A stretch of DNA of 33,274 nt from a bacterium (GTDB taxonomy: Bacteria; Actinomycetota; Aquicultoria; Aquicultorales; Aquicultoraceae), in contig CADDYS010000015.1 in NCBI GenBank assembly GCA_902810715.1, forward strand, positions 1-33,274, read 5' to 3'. The first letter of the stretch is position 1. Each line of letters opens with the position of its first letter. Of the stretch, positions 14,585 to 22,903 are shown one piece after another. Position numbers and translations under genes: made by a program. The notes beneath the pieces were generated by a model. The model did not search any database and was not told the DNA's origin. It saw nothing but the letters and a program-made list of their open reading frames with translations.

Positions 14585-15285
14585 CAGATCACCGCCACCG
14601 CCAAAATTACTGAGCCGACTAAAAGTGGGAATATGTCATATCCGCTAATAGAACTCCAAGAGAAGGCCAGGGGTAGCTTGCCTTTGTATCCCCTAACAAA
14701 CATTGCGTCCTGCATGGCCTCGCTTAACTCCCATGCGTGGATTACACCGTGGCCGATGATCCTTCCCGTGTTGCCTAGGTTTTTTACTATGCTAAGCGGT
14801 GAGTAACCTCCCCGCATCCGCATAACGCTAAGTCTGCTGTCTATCTGCCCGATTATTATAAAAAACGACCGGTAGGTCACCAGCATGGCATCAACCAAAA
14901 CAACGGGAAGCATCCTTTGCAGGATAGCAAAAACTTGAGGATACGGGGTCGTTGTTATGAGCAGGATTAGCGATACCGCCGCGGTGACCGCCTTAAGAAC
15001 AATAACGAGCGGCCCGATGATACCCCCACCCACCTGACTTAAGGCAAATATCAGGCTAAAGAAAAAGGCATAGCCGGCAAACGAGAGAACCCGTGCAACC
15101 GGCAGGTTTGACACAAGAATAGTAAGAATTAAAAGTATTAGGGCAAACGCAAGAGGCACAGGGTTTGCACTTATTATCACGGTTGTGATAACCAAGATAA
15201 CCATGATAATTTTTGAGAGTGCAGATGCCCTATGCATAACGCTGTCTATGTTATACGCCAAGTTATCAATAAAAGATATATCCAT
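14584..15285 (-). CDS. cbiQ: ECF transporter transmembrane subunit (T component)
   Basis: The 233-residue hydrophobic protein has about five membrane segments, with paired coupling helices holding arginine-centred motifs: R-M-R-G-G-Y (about 157-162) and A-M-F-V-R-G-Y-K-G (about 197-205). This is the usual CbiQ layout. It links the CbiO ATPase to the CbiM substrate binder. It overlaps both neighbours by 1 base. Residues 1-20 (D-S-V-M-H-R-A-S-A-L-S-K) are the typical CbiQ N-terminus before the first membrane helix. Confidence 0.88.
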   Translation of the reverse strand: MDISFIDNLAYNIDSVMHRASALSKIIMVILVITTVIISANPVPLAFALILLILTILVSNLPVARVLSFAGYAFFFSLIFALSQVGGGIIGPLVIVLKAVTAAVSLILLITTTPYPQVFAILQRMLPVVLVDAMLVTYRSFFIIIGQIDSRLSVMRMRGGYSPLSIVKNLGNTGRIIGHGVIHAWELSEAMQDAMFVRGYKGKLPLAFSWSSISGYDIFPLLVGSVILAVAVI

Positions 15286-15992
15286 TATTCTCTTAACCTC
15301 CGTCTGGGTAAAGACCCGATTATCTCGGGACGCACTTCAACAACGAACCTTATGATAAGCGCGGTTACTACCGATTCGATGGCAATCCCTATGACGGCAA
15401 AAGGTGCTATTATCTCGACAAATCTCGGGATGGATACGTTTGAAATCGGTTTAACTTCCTTTTTCGGCGTTGTGCGTTCAATACGCTCGGCAAGAACAAG
15501 TCCCGGATTTATTTTGGACAGCGCCACCACACCTACCATTAAAGACACCGAAAGCAGTAGCGCAATAACAGTTGTAACCGCCGCAGCAACAGCAAACGAT
15601 GGGATATACCTGCGAAAAGTGTTAAACAGCAGATACCCGAGAACGGCTTCGCTGCCGACCACCAGGGTATTTAACCCAACCACAGTAATCCCCCCGTGCC
15701 CTAGAAATGCGAGAAAGAGGTTGGTGATGAATACAGCGATAAATCCCAGCCATGGCCCCAGTACTATGCCCGCCAGAACGGATAGGTTCAAGTGAAACGG
15801 GATAAAACCAAGCGGTACCGACTGACCGATTAACATCAAGGCGGCTACAATTCCAAGAAGCGGGATTTTCTTGCGCGTTTCTGAAGACTTTGTCCTGGAA
15901 AAAGCTATGGCTAAAATAACCGCCGTAATGATGTAACCGGCAACCCACCAAAAAACCGGAATCACACCATCGGGAAGATGGATATGAGACAT
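15285..15992 (-). CDS. cbiM: Cobalt/nickel ECF transporter substrate-binding membrane protein
   Basis: This 235-residue membrane protein begins M-S-H-I-H-L-P-D-G, the signature CbiM/NikM N-terminus whose His residues and amino group bind the metal ion. About six to seven hydrophobic segments follow, including L-G-P-W-L-G-F (about 99-105) and F-L-G-H-G-G-I (about 116-122), a conserved metal-site loop with His. No separate cbiN or nikN gene is present; a last membrane helix at about 200-222 may replace it. It is the first gene of the cbiMQO operon. No cobalamin riboswitch is seen upstream, so control is more likely by a metal regulator acting on the inverted repeat at 16019-16042. Confidence 0.88.
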   Translation of the reverse strand: MSHIHLPDGVIPVFWWVAGYIITAVILAIAFSRTKSSETRKKIPLLGIVAALMLIGQSVPLGFIPFHLNLSVLAGIVLGPWLGFIAVFITNLFLAFLGHGGITVVGLNTLVVGSEAVLGYLLFNTFRRYIPSFAVAAAVTTVIALLLSVSLMVGVVALSKINPGLVLAERIERTTPKKEVKPISNVSIPRFVEIIAPFAVIGIAIESVVTALIIRFVVEVRPEIIGSLPRRRLRE

Positions 15993-16018
15993 ATAATGCT
16001 TGGCCTTTCTTTATGTTT

Positions 16019-16042
16019 TTGCTTATTCTACCCATTAAGCAA
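16019..16042. promoter_or_regulatory. Inverted repeat between cbiM and the Sec oxidoreductase
   Basis: TTGCTTA-N10-TAAGCAA lies in the 103-base gap between divergent genes, about 27 bases before the cbiM ATG. A dimeric regulator, perhaps a Ni/Co sensor, could control one or both genes. The identity of the regulator is inference. Confidence 0.4.
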
Positions 16043-16095
16043 AATGGTTAATTACGATACTGTTTTGTTTTTAACCTGTTGGGTAAAAGACCTTT

Positions 16096-17085
16096 ATGAG
16101 TTTTCGAGAAATATTTCGTCGCTCAATCGGGTTATCGGCCCCGGAGCTTGTAGGTGGCGACCGGTGGCTTAATTCCGAGCCAATTACTATTCGGGATAAG
16201 CCGAACCACCTGTTTATGGTTGATTTCTGGACATATACCTGAATTAACTGCATCCGGACAATGCCCTACCTGGAGAGTTGGCATGAGAAATACCATGATA
16301 AGCGGTTTACTATAATCGGCGTCCACGCGCCCGAATTTGACTTCGAGCGCGACCCGGACAATGTGCGCTGGGCTATTGAGCATTACGGCATAAAATATCC
16401 CGTGGTCTTGGATAACCATTTTAAAATCTGGCACGCCTATGCAAATGCTTATTGGCCCCGCAAGTATATGGTTTTAAACGGTAAAATAGTCTACGACCAC
16501 GTCGGCGAGGGCGATTACCGTAAGACCGAGACAGAGCTTCGGGATATCCTAAAGGGTATCAACCCGGGACTTGACTTATCAAACATACCAATTGTTGAGG
16601 AGCCTTCTACGATTTGCCAGACACCTACCCCGGAAACGTACTGCGGCTATTCGCGCGGCGACACTAACAATCCCGGGGGATTGCGGCCCATGGAGGTAAT
16701 AGATTACAAAGACTCGGGAGACTACACCAACCCTGGAATATACCTGGAAGGCCGGTGGCGGGCCGACAGGCAATACTTAGAGCACGTAGGAGCAAATCCC
16801 TCCGATTACCTTGTTCTTCCCTTTAGTGCGGTCTCGGCGAACCTAGTGGTGACCCGACGCTCCGCCGAGCCGGTTACGCTAACCGTTGAATTTAATGGCT
16901 CATCGCTAACCGATGCCGATAGGGGCAACGATGTAGTTGGCTCTAACGTAACGGTCGATGAGCCGCGAATGTATAACCTTTTTAGGGCGGATGAGTTCAC
17001 CTCCGGAATTTTGCGATTAAGAAACCTTCCCGACGGGCTTAGACTCTATGCTTTTAGCTTCGGCGGATGTATTGGACTAGTCTAA
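16096..17085 (+). CDS. Selenocysteine DipZ/TlpA-like thiol-disulfide oxidoreductase (UINC)
   Basis: Reading through an in-frame TGA at 16240-16242 gives one 329-residue protein. The first 55 residues (A-P-E-L, G-G-D-R-W-L-N-S, then F-M-V-D-F-W-T-Y-T-U49-I-N-C52-I-R-T) supply the beginning of a thioredoxin fold that the downstream frame lacks. Homologues have C-I-N-C at this spot, so Sec replaces the attacking Cys. The fold continues through I-I-G-V-H-A-P-E-F and L-N-G-K-I-V-Y, and a second domain of about 125 residues matches the C-terminal beta domain of DipZ-like proteins. A TAA directly upstream leaves the ATG at 16096 as start, with a weak ribosome site. No signal peptide or membrane part, so it is cytoplasmic. 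Standard annotation would start it at 16261 and lose the active site. Confidence 0.9.
16250..16264 (+). promoter_or_regulatory. Candidate SECIS hairpin
   Basis: Eight bases after the UGA, GCAU pairs with AUGC around the 7-base loop CCGGACA. The position suits a bacterial SECIS, but the stem is short and the loop lacks the usual GU, so the true structure may be larger. Confidence 0.35.
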
Positions 17086-17125
17086 ATGTGCCAAAGTGCC
17101 AATGTTAGGTAATCGTGCTGCAGTG

Positions 17126-17155
17126 TTGCCGTGCTGCAAGTAGATTGGGTATATA
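17126..17155 (+). promoter_or_regulatory. Weak promoter of the GerMN lipoprotein gene
   Basis: TTGCCG (17126-17131) and TATATA (17150-17155) are 18 bases apart, about 48 bases before the ATG. Both are partial matches to the consensus. Confidence 0.3.
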
Positions 17156-17202
17156 AAAAGAAATACGTAAAAGCAGCTATTTTTGTCTAAGAGGCAATTA
17201 AA

Positions 17203-18114
17203 ATGAAACGTTCAGTTGCTATACCGGTCACATTTTTTATCCTTCTTGCCCTTGCCGGCATAACACTTACCGGCTGCCTGCGACCTGCTTCCCGACAAAG
17301 GGCGACTTCAACCACTACAACGGTAACGACAACCGCACCCACGACAAGTACGACTACCGGGAAAGAGATTACCTTGACCCTTTACTTCGTTGAGAGCCGG
17401 GATGATGTAATGTTCCTGGTCCCGGAGAGCCGCAGTATCCCCAAAACTGAATCGGTTGCAAAAGCAGCCGTGGAGGGGCTTATCAAGGGATCAGAGCAGT
17501 CGGGGCGCGTCTCGATTATCCCCCGCGACACAAAGGTACTATCGATAAAAATCACGAACGGTCTTGCGACGGTTGATTTTAGCAAAGAAGTGCTAAACGC
17601 CAATACCGGATCTGAGGGTGAGGCGCTTGGTATCGCGCAGATCGTAGATACTTTAACCAACTTCCCGACCATTAGCAAGGTCAAGTTCCTCGTTGAAGGC
17701 AGGGATAAGGGAAAGATAGATGGCCGCGAAATACAGGACTGGTGGGGGCACATTGGTCTAGCTGATCAGCCGTTTTCAAGAAACGAAAGTCTGGTGCAGG
17801 GAGGGGTAGTTAAGACCGGTACAATAACGGTTGATTCGCCACGGGCCTTCACCGTCATATCAAGCCCGCTTACCGTTAAGGGTAGGGCGACCGTTTTTGA
17901 AGCAAGGTTTAACGTGCGCGTGCTTGATAAAAACAACAAAGTTCTTGCCGACCAGCCGATTATGGCCCAGAACTTTCAGAATGGTCCCTTTGAGGAAACG
18001 ATTAGCTTTAGTAAATCCGGCGTACCCGGCCACGGCACGGTGTTTTTCTACTTCCATAGCCCGAAGGACGGCAGCGAGGTTACCATGGCTTCATTAACTG
18101 TTTTCTTTGAGTAG
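17203..18114 (+). CDS. GerMN-Gmad2 domain lipoprotein
   Basis: An export signal (2-24) ends in the lipobox L-T-G-C25, so the mature protein should be lipid-anchored outside. A Thr-rich linker (about 32-52) leads to a GerMN domain (about 56-180; L-Y-F-V-E, V-P-E-S-R, A-T-V-D-F-S), the sporulation/germination domain also found in non-spore-formers. A Gmad2 immunoglobulin-like domain (about 205-300; S-P-x-x-V-K-G-x-A, F-E-x-x-F-N-V-R-V) completes the usual actinobacterial/firmicute pair. Its function is not established; an envelope role is likely. AGAGG lies about 9 bases before the ATG. It converges with the PilZ gene, 10 bases away. Confidence 0.85.
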   Translation: MKRSVAIPVTFFILLALAGITLTGCLRPASRQRATSTTTTVTTTAPTTSTTTGKEITLTLYFVESRDDVMFLVPESRSIPKTESVAKAAVEGLIKGSEQSGRVSIIPRDTKVLSIKITNGLATVDFSKEVLNANTGSEGEALGIAQIVDTLTNFPTISKVKFLVEGRDKGKIDGREIQDWWGHIGLADQPFSRNESLVQGGVVKTGTITVDSPRAFTVISSPLTVKGRATVFEARFNVRVLDKNNKVLADQPIMAQNFQNGPFEETISFSKSGVPGHGTVFFYFHSPKDGSEVTMASLTVFFE

Positions 18115-18124
18115 GTTGGGTTGG

Positions 18125-18841
18125 TTAAGCCTTTTTTACCCTTTGCGGCCCATTCAGATGCTGGTCGATATACATAGCAATGGTTTGCTTATCGTGTGGG
18201 CTTATCCTGGTGAACTGGATGCCAATGCGATACATCCTGGGCAGGTTCCCGTGAGGAATGCAGTGGGAAACCGAGCCGATGGCTGAAATCTGTTTATTAC
18301 TTCGGGGCAGGGTTATCTCTAATCTGGCCTGAATATCTTCTTGTATGGGGCTTGCCGCGTAAACAAGCAACCCCAGCCCGCCCCTGCTTATATCTTGAAC
18401 CGCGATTCCTTTGTAGATATTGCTCCTTCCCTCGAATTGGACGCGGTAGCTGATATTTTCCGGGGTTTTTATGCGGATTGACCGCCTGTGCCCTAAAAAT
18501 ACCACATTCTCCAATGGGCTTAATGCAAGATACCTTCCGCCCTCCGCCCATCCCTTAATGGCCATTCTAAGTGAGCAAAGGTCGCGAACAGTAGGTATGA
18601 AGACCATCGGGCTAGCATTCTTCTCAATTGCTGATGGGTCAACCTTGTCTATCGCACGGCAGAAAACCACCGGCGATTCAAGCGTCATAACGACAGCGTA
18701 AGATATCGGCTGTTCAGTTTCGTTGAACTGCACATCTATCTGCGTGCCGGACTGCAGCATCCTTTTGATAACCGGCCAGTCTATAGAGCTGCTTCTAGCT
18801 GGTGAATTATCCATATTAAGGCTATCGGTTAGAGTTGGCAA
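18125..18841 (-). CDS. PilZ-domain c-di-GMP receptor (YcgR-like)
   Basis: The C-terminal half is a PilZ domain: R119-R-x-x-R123 followed by D150-x-S-x-x-G154, the two motifs that grip cyclic di-GMP. The N-terminal half (about 20-115) is a beta-rich YcgR-like domain that senses the bound state and contacts a partner such as the flagellar motor or a synthase. No membrane segment. The start is uncertain: TTG at 18841 and ATG at 18814 are both in frame and neither has a good ribosome site. The divergent neighbour is the PAS-GAF-SpoIIE protein, so both may answer to one control region with a palindrome at 18859-18874. Confidence 0.85.
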   Translation of the reverse strand: MPTLTDSLNMDNSPARSSSIDWPVIKRMLQSGTQIDVQFNETEQPISYAVVMTLESPVVFCRAIDKVDPSAIEKNASPMVFIPTVRDLCSLRMAIKGWAEGGRYLALSPLENVVFLGHRRSIRIKTPENISYRVQFEGRSNIYKGIAVQDISRGGLGLLVYAASPIQEDIQARLEITLPRSNKQISAIGSVSHCIPHGNLPRMYRIGIQFTRISPHDKQTIAMYIDQHLNGPQRVKKA

Positions 18842-18858
18842 AGACTTAAACTACAGTT

Positions 18859-18874
18859 GCCTGATTTATCAGGC
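18859..18874. promoter_or_regulatory. Palindrome in the PilZ/SpoIIE divergent control region
   Basis: GCCTGAT-TT-ATCAGGC is a perfect inverted repeat just upstream of the PilZ start and about 150 bases before the SpoIIE gene. A tandem AATCAG, AATCAG, AGTCAG run follows at about 18889-18908. Both suggest operator sites; no regulator is known. Confidence 0.35.
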
Positions 18875-19021
18875 GCGTAGTTGCCCGAATCAGAAATCAG
18901 AAGTCAGATAACAGAGAAGAGATAATCATATCTAGAATGTATAGTAATATTAAAATGTTCTGGTACTGGTTTTTACTTTAATAAAGTTTTATATTTAGGC
19001 TGACTTTCTTTAGGAGGTTTT

Positions 19022-21571
19022 ATGGTTCAGAATTCCGGGCCGTCACTATCAAAAAAGCAAATCAACGCGCTACGACAGGCGTATTTTAACAGAGCAAACG
19101 ACGCCGTCTACGTCTTCGATTTTGAAGATGGCAGACTCCTTGATGGAAACGATCACGTACTGGAGATACTCGGCTACACCCGTGACGAGTTTCTGCAGCT
19201 AACTGTTTTTGATATCCACCCTAAGGCAGAGCACGACCGGATGGTTGAGCTCATAGAGATTTTCGCTAAAGAGGGTCAGATAAGAGGTGTAAGCGATATG
19301 CACCTCATGAGAAAAAACGGCACGCTCATCCCGGTTGAGAAAAACGGGAGCCTTTTCCCCTTAGATGGGCGCAAAGTCATCCAATGCACGTGCCGCGACA
19401 TCAGCGCCCGCATCAAGGCGGAAGAAGAGCTGAGAAAAGAGCGCGACTTCACGCAAGAGCTAATTCGTACTGCAAAAAGTATAATTATCACACTTAACAC
19501 CAATGGCACGGTCAGAACCGCAAACGCGGAGACCGCAAGGATACTCGGGATACCCGAAGATGAGATCGTCGGCAAGAACTGGTTCGACAACTATACCCCC
19601 GAGGAATACAGGGGCCGGCTGAAACAAACCTTCGGTGAAATTTTAAAGGGTAAGCTTGTTGAATTTGGGTTGCATGAAAACCCCGTGCTTACGAGGGTAG
19701 GCAAAGAGGTCCCGATTCAATGGAGCAATAATCTTCTAAGGGATGAGTACGGGCGGGTAATCGGCGTCCTCAGCATAGGTCAGGATATTTCCGAAAGAAA
19801 AAGGTTTGAGGCCGAGCTTAACAAGCGTGTAGAGGATATGCACATCCTAAACTCGATAGCCCTTGAAATTACATCCGGGCTAGAGCTTGAGACCATGCTT
19901 CCCCGGATAACCCAAAGCGCGGCAAAGCTTCTCGATGCAGATGCCGGAATGATCGGTCTATATGATATGCGCAAGGGTAGTTTAGCATATCGCTACCTCT
20001 ACAATATGCCGGCCAATATCGCAACCCTAGAGATACCAAGAGACGCTGGCCTTACAAGCTTCGTTTTAGAATCCAAGCGGCCTATCTCTATCCCGGATTA
20101 CCAGAGCTATCCGAAAGCCTTGAAGGAATTTAAGGATGCCGGCGTCAGGGCAATTGCAATGGCGCCGCTGCTGGTTGAAAACAGGTTGCTGGGTACGCTG
20201 GTTATCATGCATATGCATCCGGAAAAAAGATTTAACGAGTACGAAGTCGGGTTGCTTAAGGCGGTCGCACGGCAGGCGGCAATAGCGATCTATAACGCCC
20301 AGCTTTTTGAGGATATGAGGGATGAGGGAGAATTCAGGCAGGCATTAAGCCAGCTTACCTCGTTAATCGGCTCGGCTCTTGATATAGGCAAAGTTTACAA
20401 TTTGATTTGCGGGGAAGGCACCAGGTTGTTTAAGAATACCGGAACTTATCTCTATGTGGTGGATAAAGGTAAGGGATTACTGACCGGAAAGGCTGCTTAT
20501 GGTGATAAAGCCGGCGAATTCTTGAAAATAAAACTGCCTATAGGTGAGCCATCGCTTGCTACTTATATATATCACACACGAAAATCGGTCCTAATCGACG
20601 ATGTCGGGGCGAGCCCGCTTGTAAAAGGAGCTGTTAGCCGCAAGTTTGCGTCAAAGACGTTGATGGGAGTGCCCATCGTTGTTGACGGGGAGGTCAAAAG
20701 CATACTGATATTTGCAAGCAGTGAGAGACCTTTCTTCTTTAATGAAACCCAGTTGGAGAGGGCAAAAATACTTAGTAACCAGGTAGCGTTTGCTATTAAA
20801 AACGCAGATCTTTACGCGCAGACCAGAAAGGCGCTCGAACATGAAAGATACGTTGCGATAACGCTTCAGCAAAGCCTTCTGCCGGAAAAAATACCGCAGG
20901 TCGAAGGAGCTGAGGTGGGCGCGTATTATGCTCCGACCCGTGCCGGCGAAGCACTTGTAGGTGGGGATTTCTACGACCTGGTTCAACTCTCCGATGGAAA
21001 GATTGCGATCATCATCGGGGACGTCAGTGGAAAAGGTATCGAGGCGGCCGCAACAACCGCAATGGTAAAGTATGCCCTGCGCTCTTTCATATATAAAGAC
21101 CCCAGCCCGTCATACGTGCTGACCCAGGCGAACAATGTGGCTTCGATGCAGCTTAAGTCCGGCTCATTTGTGAGCCTTTGCTACGCCCTATATGATCCCC
21201 GAACGGGAAAGTTTGATTTTGCGAACGCCGGGCATCCCTATCCGATACGTTTCTCCGCAAAGGATAAGTCCTGTGGGTTTATCGAAACCAACAACCCTGT
21301 GTTCGGCCTCATCCCTGATTACGTGTACGCGCAGATTGAGCGAGCACTTAACGAGGGAGATATACTGGCCCTTTATACGGATGGATTGATAGAGGCAAGA
21401 TACGGGTCTGATTTCTTCGGGGCTGAAAGAGCCGAGGCATCGGTCTGCAAAAACTTCAGCTTAAACGCGCAAAACATCGCTATAACCTTGATACGAGAGG
21501 CCGAGGAGTTTTCAAAAGGGCACCTCACCGACGATGTGGCGATAATCGTACTTAAAAGACACTTGAAATAG
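19022..21571 (+). CDS. PAS-PAS-GAF-GAF-SpoIIE serine phosphatase
   Basis: The 849-residue cytoplasmic protein has PAS 1 (about 15-135), PAS 2 (about 140-265), each ending in a D-I-S-x-R-x-x-x-E linker, GAF 1 (about 283-425), GAF 2 (about 455-595), and a PP2C/SpoIIE phosphatase (about 630-848). The phosphatase shows V-G-G-D-F-Y-D and G-D-V-S-G-K-G metal-binding motifs, then N-A-G-H-P-x-P and L-Y-T-D-G-L-x-E. Such enzymes sense a signal through PAS/GAF and dephosphorylate an anti-sigma antagonist, freeing a sigma factor. STAS proteins at 13058-13426 and 31460-31756 are candidate substrates. AGGAGG sits 4-6 bases before the ATG. No transmembrane helix, so the input is intracellular. It ends 2 bases before the convergent thymidylate synthase. 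Confidence 0.92.
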   Translation: MVQNSGPSLSKKQINALRQAYFNRANDAVYVFDFEDGRLLDGNDHVLEILGYTRDEFLQLTVFDIHPKAEHDRMVELIEIFAKEGQIRGVSDMHLMRKNGTLIPVEKNGSLFPLDGRKVIQCTCRDISARIKAEEELRKERDFTQELIRTAKSIIITLNTNGTVRTANAETARILGIPEDEIVGKNWFDNYTPEEYRGRLKQTFGEILKGKLVEFGLHENPVLTRVGKEVPIQWSNNLLRDEYGRVIGVLSIGQDISERKRFEAELNKRVEDMHILNSIALEITSGLELETMLPRITQSAAKLLDADAGMIGLYDMRKGSLAYRYLYNMPANIATLEIPRDAGLTSFVLESKRPISIPDYQSYPKALKEFKDAGVRAIAMAPLLVENRLLGTLVIMHMHPEKRFNEYEVGLLKAVARQAAIAIYNAQLFEDMRDEGEFRQALSQLTSLIGSALDIGKVYNLICGEGTRLFKNTGTYLYVVDKGKGLLTGKAAYGDKAGEFLKIKLPIGEPSLATYIYHTRKSVLIDDVGASPLVKGAVSRKFASKTLMGVPIVVDGEVKSILIFASSERPFFFNETQLERAKILSNQVAFAIKNADLYAQTRKALEHERYVAITLQQSLLPEKIPQVEGAEVGAYYAPTRAGEALVGGDFYDLVQLSDGKIAIIIGDVSGKGIEAAATTAMVKYALRSFIYKDPSPSYVLTQANNVASMQLKSGSFVSLCYALYDPRTGKFDFANAGHPYPIRFSAKDKSCGFIETNNPVFGLIPDYVYAQIERALNEGDILALYTDGLIEARYGSDFFGAERAEASVCKNFSLNAQNIAITLIREAEEFSKGHLTDDVAIIVLKRHLK

Positions 21572-21573
21572 AC

Positions 21574-22227
21574 TTACTTTTTACCAACTCGGATGTTCGC
21601 AAGCGGCCATGCGTACTCATAAAGGTGCAGACCCTTTGAGACGGCAATAATCTCGCCGTCCTCCACGCCTATTTCGCCTGCCATAAACTCTTTCATCAGT
21701 TGCAGGCCCGCCAAGTTTGCCGGGAACCCTCCCCATAGGTCCCACGAGCGGAAATAGACAAAAAAGTGAAGTTTTCCGTAGCGCACGCGGGTATCTACCT
21801 GGCGGAGGCAGGGTGGATCGTCTAAGTATATGGAGTCCCGGTCGCAAACCGCCATGCATGCCTGGTTTGTGCCCAATCCGTCCTCTTTATACATCTTTAT
21901 GACTTCAAAAATCTGCGGCTCCAGATACTCGCCGTATGTGTATTGTTCGTTCTCCTGCTTTTCAGAAGTCATAAGGTATCTCAGGTAATCCTGGATATAC
22001 TCCTCGGATGCCGGCGGCGTTAAGCCTAAACCTGGTGGGATATCGGGAACAAGCGGGCGTGTGCCGGGATGCGTGATCTGGACGGTCACAAAATCCAGTT
22101 CTTTTCGCTTTGTCCCCTCATAGCTTCCACGGTCGATTGTATACTCAAAACCGTTATGGACAACGGCGTTTATCGCTTGAAACCAGGCATCGGGGATGTC
22201 GCGCGCTATGATTTGGGTAAGCTTCAT
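21574..22227 (-). CDS. Thymidylate synthase, archaeal/short type
   Basis: The 217-residue protein has the thymidylate synthase core: D-D-P-P-C140-L-R (catalytic Cys), Y-F-R160-S-W-D163 (the phosphate-binding Arg-Ser-x-Asp), N171, and L-H-L-Y-E-Y (201-205). It is much shorter than bacterial ThyA (about 264 residues) and resembles the short archaeal form, making dTMP from dUMP with a folate or related cofactor. The sequence around E-I-I-A-V-S-K-G fits the same family. The folate type it uses is unknown. It converges with the phosphatase gene, 2 bases away, and has its own promoter region at 22228-22291. Confidence 0.8.
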   Translation of the reverse strand: MKLTQIIARDIPDAWFQAINAVVHNGFEYTIDRGSYEGTKRKELDFVTVQITHPGTRPLVPDIPPGLGLTPPASEEYIQDYLRYLMTSEKQENEQYTYGEYLEPQIFEVIKMYKEDGLGTNQACMAVCDRDSIYLDDPPCLRQVDTRVRYGKLHFFVYFRSWDLWGGFPANLAGLQLMKEFMAGEIGVEDGEIIAVSKGLHLYEYAWPLANIRVGKK

Positions 22228-22273
22228 ACAATAATGATACCCGTTACCTGATACTTATACAACAGCAACTTGG

Positions 22274-22289
22274 CAGGGCTAAAGCCCTG
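22274..22289. terminator. Hairpin after the sortase gene
   Basis: CAGGGC-TAAA-GCCCTG lies 2-18 bases past the sortase stop and upstream of the thymidylate synthase start. It has no T tract on the minus strand. Similar GGGCTAAAGCCC motifs occur as dispersed small palindromes in many genomes, so it may be a repeat unit. Confidence 0.35.
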
Positions 22290-22291
22290 TG

Positions 22292-22894
22292 CTACTTTGG
22301 AAGCGCGATTATCTTAAGCCGTTGTGTCTTGTATTCGTAGGGCTTACAGGTTAATAGGGTGAGTTGTTCATGCTTTGTTTGCGCATAAAGCCGGGGGCTG
22401 TTTGCATCAAGTGACTCTTGTCTGTCTACAACATAGTGATATACCTGCCCTTTATAGGCAAGCAGAACCTCATCGCCACTATCAAGAGTAAATAAAAGCC
22501 CGAATGTTGATTGGGGATTCCACTTTGTCGGGTCATAGTTATGCCCTGCAATTATAACGTTTTTTCCCTCACCGGGGAAGCCGCTGTCGGGATAATGGCC
22601 TGCTCCTAACCGCAGGCATTCCTTTGTCACGTCTGGCATCACCGGGCAATTGACTTTTATCTTGGGTATGACAAGCCAGAAGTTTCCCTGTTTAAGGATC
22701 ACCGGGTCTATTCGGGTCTCAGGAGCCAGCGCCGCATAAATTCTCGGCAGATACAGTGATATTAAAAGCACAAGGCCGGCAAGCAAGAAACTCAAGCCGG
22801 CCACTCGATGGCCTGTAAAAAAAGTCTTCTTGTTTTTTGCTTTTAACGTGCGAGCCCTTTTTGCATTTCTTTTTACTTTACTAAGCCTAGGCAT
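22292..22894 (-). CDS. Sortase (transpeptidase)
   Basis: The 200-residue protein has a basic N-terminus (1-30), one membrane anchor (31-58) and a sortase domain with catalytic H118 (I-I-A-G-H-N), C183 (L-T-L-L-T-C) and R192. The pattern L-G-A-G-H-Y-P-x-S-x-x-P-G-x-x-G is typical of class D/E-like sortases of Gram-positive bacteria. It cleaves the sorting signal of surface proteins and attaches them to the cell wall. The gene begins 9 bases after the giant surface-protein gene ends, same strand, which marks that protein as its likely substrate. No clear ribosome site is seen near its ATG, so coupling to the upstream gene is probable. Confidence 0.88.
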   Translation of the reverse strand: MPRLSKVKRNAKRARTLKAKNKKTFFTGHRVAGLSFLLAGLVLLISLYLPRIYAALAPETRIDPVILKQGNFWLVIPKIKVNCPVMPDVTKECLRLGAGHYPDSGFPGEGKNVIIAGHNYDPTKWNPQSTFGLLFTLDSGDEVLLAYKGQVYHYVVDRQESLDANSPRLYAQTKHEQLTLLTCKPYEYKTQRLKIIALPK

Positions 22895-22903
22895 GCTTAT
22901 AAT

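Noticed and set aside
15993-16095. Cobalamin riboswitch before cbiM
   Set aside because: The gap is only 103 bases and lacks the B12-box pattern.
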